In this document: positions 61,810 through 64,000 of the stretch, piece after piece
Position numbering within the stretch: the first letter of the stretch is position 1
Layout of the letters: every line of letters begins with the position of its first letter
Source: Microbacterium sp. SCN 70-27
GTDB lineage: Bacteria > Actinomycetota > Actinomycetes > Actinomycetales > Microbacteriaceae
Length of the DNA: 64,000 nucleotides
Direction of reading: 5' to 3'
Assembly: GCA_001724425.1 (NCBI GenBank)
Contig: MEEK01000007.1
Coordinates: forward strand, 1 to 64,000
Position numbers and translations under genes: made by a program
Notes under the pieces: model-generated
Database searches by the model: none
What the model was told of the DNA's origin: nothing
What the model saw: only the letters and a program-made list of their open reading frames with translations

Positions 61810-62234
61810 GGTTCCTCCCGGATGATCACCCTCGTGACCAGGATCTCATTCCCGTCCAGTGTGCCGCGTGCGGGCGTGCCCGCGTTCACCGCATTGTCGA
61901 ACTGGTACTGGGTGTTGCCCGGCTGAAGGTACTTCGCGAGCGCACCGCCCGACTTGATCTCGATGCCGTCGTACGTGTTCTCCCCGTCGCCGTTGACGAC
62001 GAGGCCGTCGTACTTGCGCGCGTTCTGCGGCGATCCCGGATAGTCGACGCGGACCTGCGTCGTGGTGACCTCGACATCGTTGTCCTCCGCGTAGTGCGCC
62101 AGGCCGAGCTGCTCCTTGTCCACCCAGGGTTTGTTCTCCTGGCCGGTGGCGTATCGCCCGCGCGTGTCACGGCCGTCGCCGCGGTCCACGCCGGGGCGGG
62201 GGGCGTCGGGCACGTGGCCGTCGGGGGGCGGCAC
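61806..62234 (-). pseudogene. 5'-truncated effector with PD-(D/E)XK nuclease-like toxin end
   Basis: The frame encodes 142 residues: a Pro/Gly/Asp-rich linker and then GRYATGQENKPWVDKEQLGLAHYAEDN, NARKYDGLVVNG and TYDGIEIKSGGALAKYLQPGNTQYQFDNAV. The spaced Asp and Glu-x-Lys (D...E-I-K) are like PD-(D/E)XK nuclease toxins at the ends of secreted effectors. The expected N-terminal WXG100-like part is missing. Just upstream the linker seems to continue in a different frame (AEPEDDPSETYPEG then, shifted at about 62260, VTDLDAIRVPPPDG). A remnant of an ABC permease then abuts. The GTG at 62234 is only a formal start. Confidence 0.6.
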
Positions 62235-62327
62235 GCGGATCGCATCGAGATCGGTGACCCTCCGGGTAGGTCTCGGAAGGGTCGTCTTCGGGCTCGGCCC
62301 AAGCGACCGTGGCTGCTCCTGACCTAG

Positions 62328-62489
62328 GCGGCGAGGTCGCCAAGCTCACCGCTGCAGGACGTGCCGGCGTTCCCGCTGCGCGCCGCCCTCGTCGCGCTCG
62401 GCGCCGCCGTCGGCATCGGCGCGGTGGCCGGCTTCCTCCCCGCCCTCGCGGCGGTGCGGGCGAAGGTGATCGACGCGCTGCGGTTCTGA
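62328..62489 (+). pseudogene. C-terminal fragment of an FtsX/MacB-type ABC permease
   Basis: An open frame without a start reads FPLRAALVALGAAVGIGAVAGFLPALAAVRAKVIDALRF and then stops. This is the last helix and ending of FtsX-like permeases (AGxLPAxxAARxxxxxALR). A stop codon (62325-62327) lies just upstream of the fragment, so the rest of the gene is gone. It marks a breakpoint between the type VII cargo cluster and the conserved hpf region. Confidence 0.7.
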
Positions 62490-62530
62490 CGGGGTCGTAT
62501 GTCGCTCGGCCCGGTATGCCGCGGCGGGAG

Positions 62531-62576
62531 ACGAAAGAATCGGATGCCACGCAACGTGGCATCCGATTCTCTTCGT
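62531..62576. terminator. Strong bidirectional hairpin between the permease fragment and hpf
   Basis: A perfect 16-bp stem (AGAATCGGATGCCACG at 62536-62551 with 62555-62570) has a 3-base loop CAA and a further 5 pairs beyond a bulged C. It can end transcription of hpf on the minus strand. Confidence 0.75.
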
Positions 62577-62624
62577 GACCTCCCGGTCGGCGGCGGCGCC
62601 GGAGCCCGGCGGCCGGCACGCCGA

Positions 62625-63284
62625 TCAGGAGGCGAGTTCAGCGGCGGGCGGCGCCGACGCGGAGAGCGAGATCACCCCGTAGTCCCAGCCCTTGCGGCGG
62701 TAGACGACGCTCGGGTGATCGGTGCGCGCGTCGATGAACAGGAAGAAGTCGTGGCCGACCAGCTCCATCCGGTCGACCGCCTCCTCGACGGTCATCCACT
62801 CGGCGTCGAAGTTCTTCGTGCGGATGACGACGGGCGTGTAGTCCTCTTCGGCGTCGTCGCCGACGATCGGGACCTCGCCCGTTGCGACGGCGCGCAGCAC
62901 GTCGACGGACGCGGGCTGGACGTCGATGCCCGACAGCGACCCGCTGTTCTTGTCGAGCTTCGCGCCCCGCGGGTGGTTCCGCGCGTCGACGCGCTTGTCC
63001 TTCGCGCGACGCAGCTGTTCGGCGAGCTTGTCGACCGCGAGGTCGAGGGCGACGAACTTGTCGCTGTCGGTCGCCTCCGCCCGCACGACGGGACCCTTGC
63101 CCGTCACGGTGAGTTCGACCGTCTCGTCTTCGCGACTGCCGTTGTGATACGCCCGGTGGGTGACCTTGACATCGAGACGCTGCGCCCGGGGAGCGAGGTT
63201 CTCGATGCGGACGGACTTGTCTTCGACGACGGTGCGGAAGCGATCCGAGACGCTCACACCCACGCCGATGATGCTGGTTTCCAT
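62625..63284 (-). CDS. hpf: Long-form ribosome hibernation promoting factor
   Basis: This 219-residue protein has an N-terminal S30AE domain (METSIIGVGVSVSDRFRTVVEDK to VALDLAVDKLAEQLRRAKDKRV) and a C-terminal dimerisation domain (PVVIRTKNFDAEWMTVEEAVDRMELVGHDFFLFIDARTDHPSVVYRRKGWDYGVISL). It forms inactive 100S ribosome dimers in stationary phase. AAGGAGG lies 7 bases before the ATG at 63284, so I prefer it to the longer frame. In Mycobacterium the same gene is next to secA1. Confidence 0.95.
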   Translation of the reverse strand: METSIIGVGVSVSDRFRTVVEDKSVRIENLAPRAQRLDVKVTHRAYHNGSREDETVELTVTGKGPVVRAEATDSDKFVALDLAVDKLAEQLRRAKDKRVDARNHPRGAKLDKNSGSLSGIDVQPASVDVLRAVATGEVPIVGDDAEEDYTPVVIRTKNFDAEWMTVEEAVDRMELVGHDFFLFIDARTDHPSVVYRRKGWDYGVISLSASAPPAAELAS

Positions 63285-63373
63285 CCTTGACCTCCTTGTT
63301 CCGGTCCTCCCGGTCAAGGGAGAACCTGAGTTCGCCTTGGTCCCTCCCACGCTATCGGCGCGACGACCCGGTG

Positions 63374-64000
63374 TCACCTATCAGTTGCCGTGTCAATTCC
63401 TTTGCGCGGGGTGGATGCCACCGTCACGGCACCGAGGACCGTCGCCCCCGCTGCGCGCAGTGCCGCCGCCGCTTCGCGAAGGGTCGCCCCCGTCGTCACG
63501 ACGTCGTCGACGAGCAGCACCGTACGCCCCGCGGCCTCGCGCGCCATGAAGGCGCCGGCGACGTTCCGGGCGCGCTCTGCGCGACCCAGCGCGCGCTGGT
63601 CCGCGGTGCGGGTCCGGGCGATGAGCAGGCGGTGGGCGGGGAGTCCGGCGTGCCGGCAGATCGAGTCCACGACCCGGTAGCCGCGGCGGCGCATCGCCGC
63701 AGCGGACGTGGGGATCGGCACGAGCGTGATCGCCCGGGCGGGGCGGGTGGACACCGCCCCCACCGCGTGTCCGACCGCGTCGCGGAGCGCGGGCGCCAGC
63801 GCACGAAGAAGCGTCGTGCGCCCCTCCTCCTTCGCCGCGCGCACGACGCGCGCCGCGATGCCCTCGAATGCCAGAGCCGACCAGACCGTCAGCCCGTCGA
63901 CCGTACGCGTGCGCACGTCGACGGCGAGCGCACCCCGGCAGACGGCGCACAGAGGAACGTCCGGGGCGTCGCATCCCGCGCACCACGTCGGGAAGACGAG
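63374..64000 (-). CDS. ComF-family phosphoribosyltransferase-like protein (5' end outside window)
   Basis: This is the C-terminal 208 residues. At the window edge a zinc-ribbon half remains (WCAGCDAPDVPLCAVC). The phosphoribosyltransferase domain shows VPIPTSAAAMRRRGYRVVDSICRHAG, RTADQRALGRAERARNVAGAF and the PRPP loop VLLVDDVVTTGATLREAA. ComF proteins take part in DNA uptake or processing; the exact role in actinobacteria is not known. It precedes hpf, as in Mycobacterium. Confidence 0.9.
   Translation of the reverse strand, partial: LVFPTWCAGCDAPDVPLCAVCRGALAVDVRTRTVDGLTVWSALAFEGIAARVVRAAKEEGRTTLLRALAPALRDAVGHAVGAVSTRPARAITLVPIPTSAAAMRRRGYRVVDSICRHAGLPAHRLLIARTRTADQRALGRAERARNVAGAFMAREAAGRTVLLVDDVVTTGATLREAAAALRAAGATVLGAVTVASTPRKGIDTATDR

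Overview
The window is high-GC DNA from an actinobacterium, most likely a Microbacterium-like member of the Microbacteriaceae. The signs are very strong G/C third positions, a WhiB1 orthologue, a SigR/RsrA pair, a fused 2-oxoglutarate decarboxylase (Kgd), CpaE/SAF proteins, and many genes whose TANNNT -10 box sits 6-8 bases before the start codon (leaderless transcripts). Genes from about 37 to 64 kb follow the conserved actinobacterial neighbourhood of whiB1, pdtaS, sigH/rshA, aroA, rsgA, Rv3235, secA1, hpf and comF.

Layout. 0-5.3 kb: 3' end of a PspA/IM30 gene, an arginase-family protein with an overlapping small zincin-like protein, an iron-regulated SIP-domain protein under a DtxR/IdeR box, a tyrosine phosphatase with an AhpD-like protein, and a 13E12/DUF222 HNH protein with a LexA-type SOS box. 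5.5-13.1 kb: an alpha/beta hydrolase, a complete five-gene peptide/nickel-type ABC importer operon, and a protealysin-like M4 protease overlapping its emfourin inhibitor. 13.1-13.8 kb: a dense array of alternating palindromic repeats. 13.8-28.5 kb: housekeeping genes (GNAT, uracil-DNA glycosylase, phosphoribosyltransferase, MFS, SDR, metY and metX separated by a 92-bp hairpin, thiamine-binding protein, membrane glycosyltransferase, NnrD, Old Yellow Enzyme, two CNNM/CBS proteins, GuaB1). 28.6-37.2 kb: Kgd, a diacylglycerol-kinase-like protein, and an MprF/DUF2156 plus esterase pair. 37.4-49.2 kb: rsrA-sigR, aroA, rsgA, a thiol peroxidase, whiB1 with a structured leader, pdtaS, CpaE-like/SAF/HTH genes, repeats with twin 66-bp hairpins, an Rv3235-like gene and an alanine aminotransferase.

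49.3-52.0 kb is secA; hpf and comF, its usual neighbours, are at 62.6-64 kb. The roughly 10.6 kb between them is the most unusual part. It holds a coiled-coil protein resembling the tail of TPM-domain proteins, an ISL3-family insertion sequence that truncates an FHA gene, and a minus-strand run of type VII secretion cargo genes: a WXG100 protein, a CpnT-like WXG100-like domain split from its toxin-like partner, a PD-(D/E)XK nuclease-toxin remnant with a probable immunity gene, a lone peptide-binding lipoprotein, and several unknown genes. No secretion ATPase or membrane component of a type VII system is in the window. A fragment of an FtsX-type permease marks the far edge, so the island looks rearranged at both ends.

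No tRNA, rRNA or CRISPR array was recognised.
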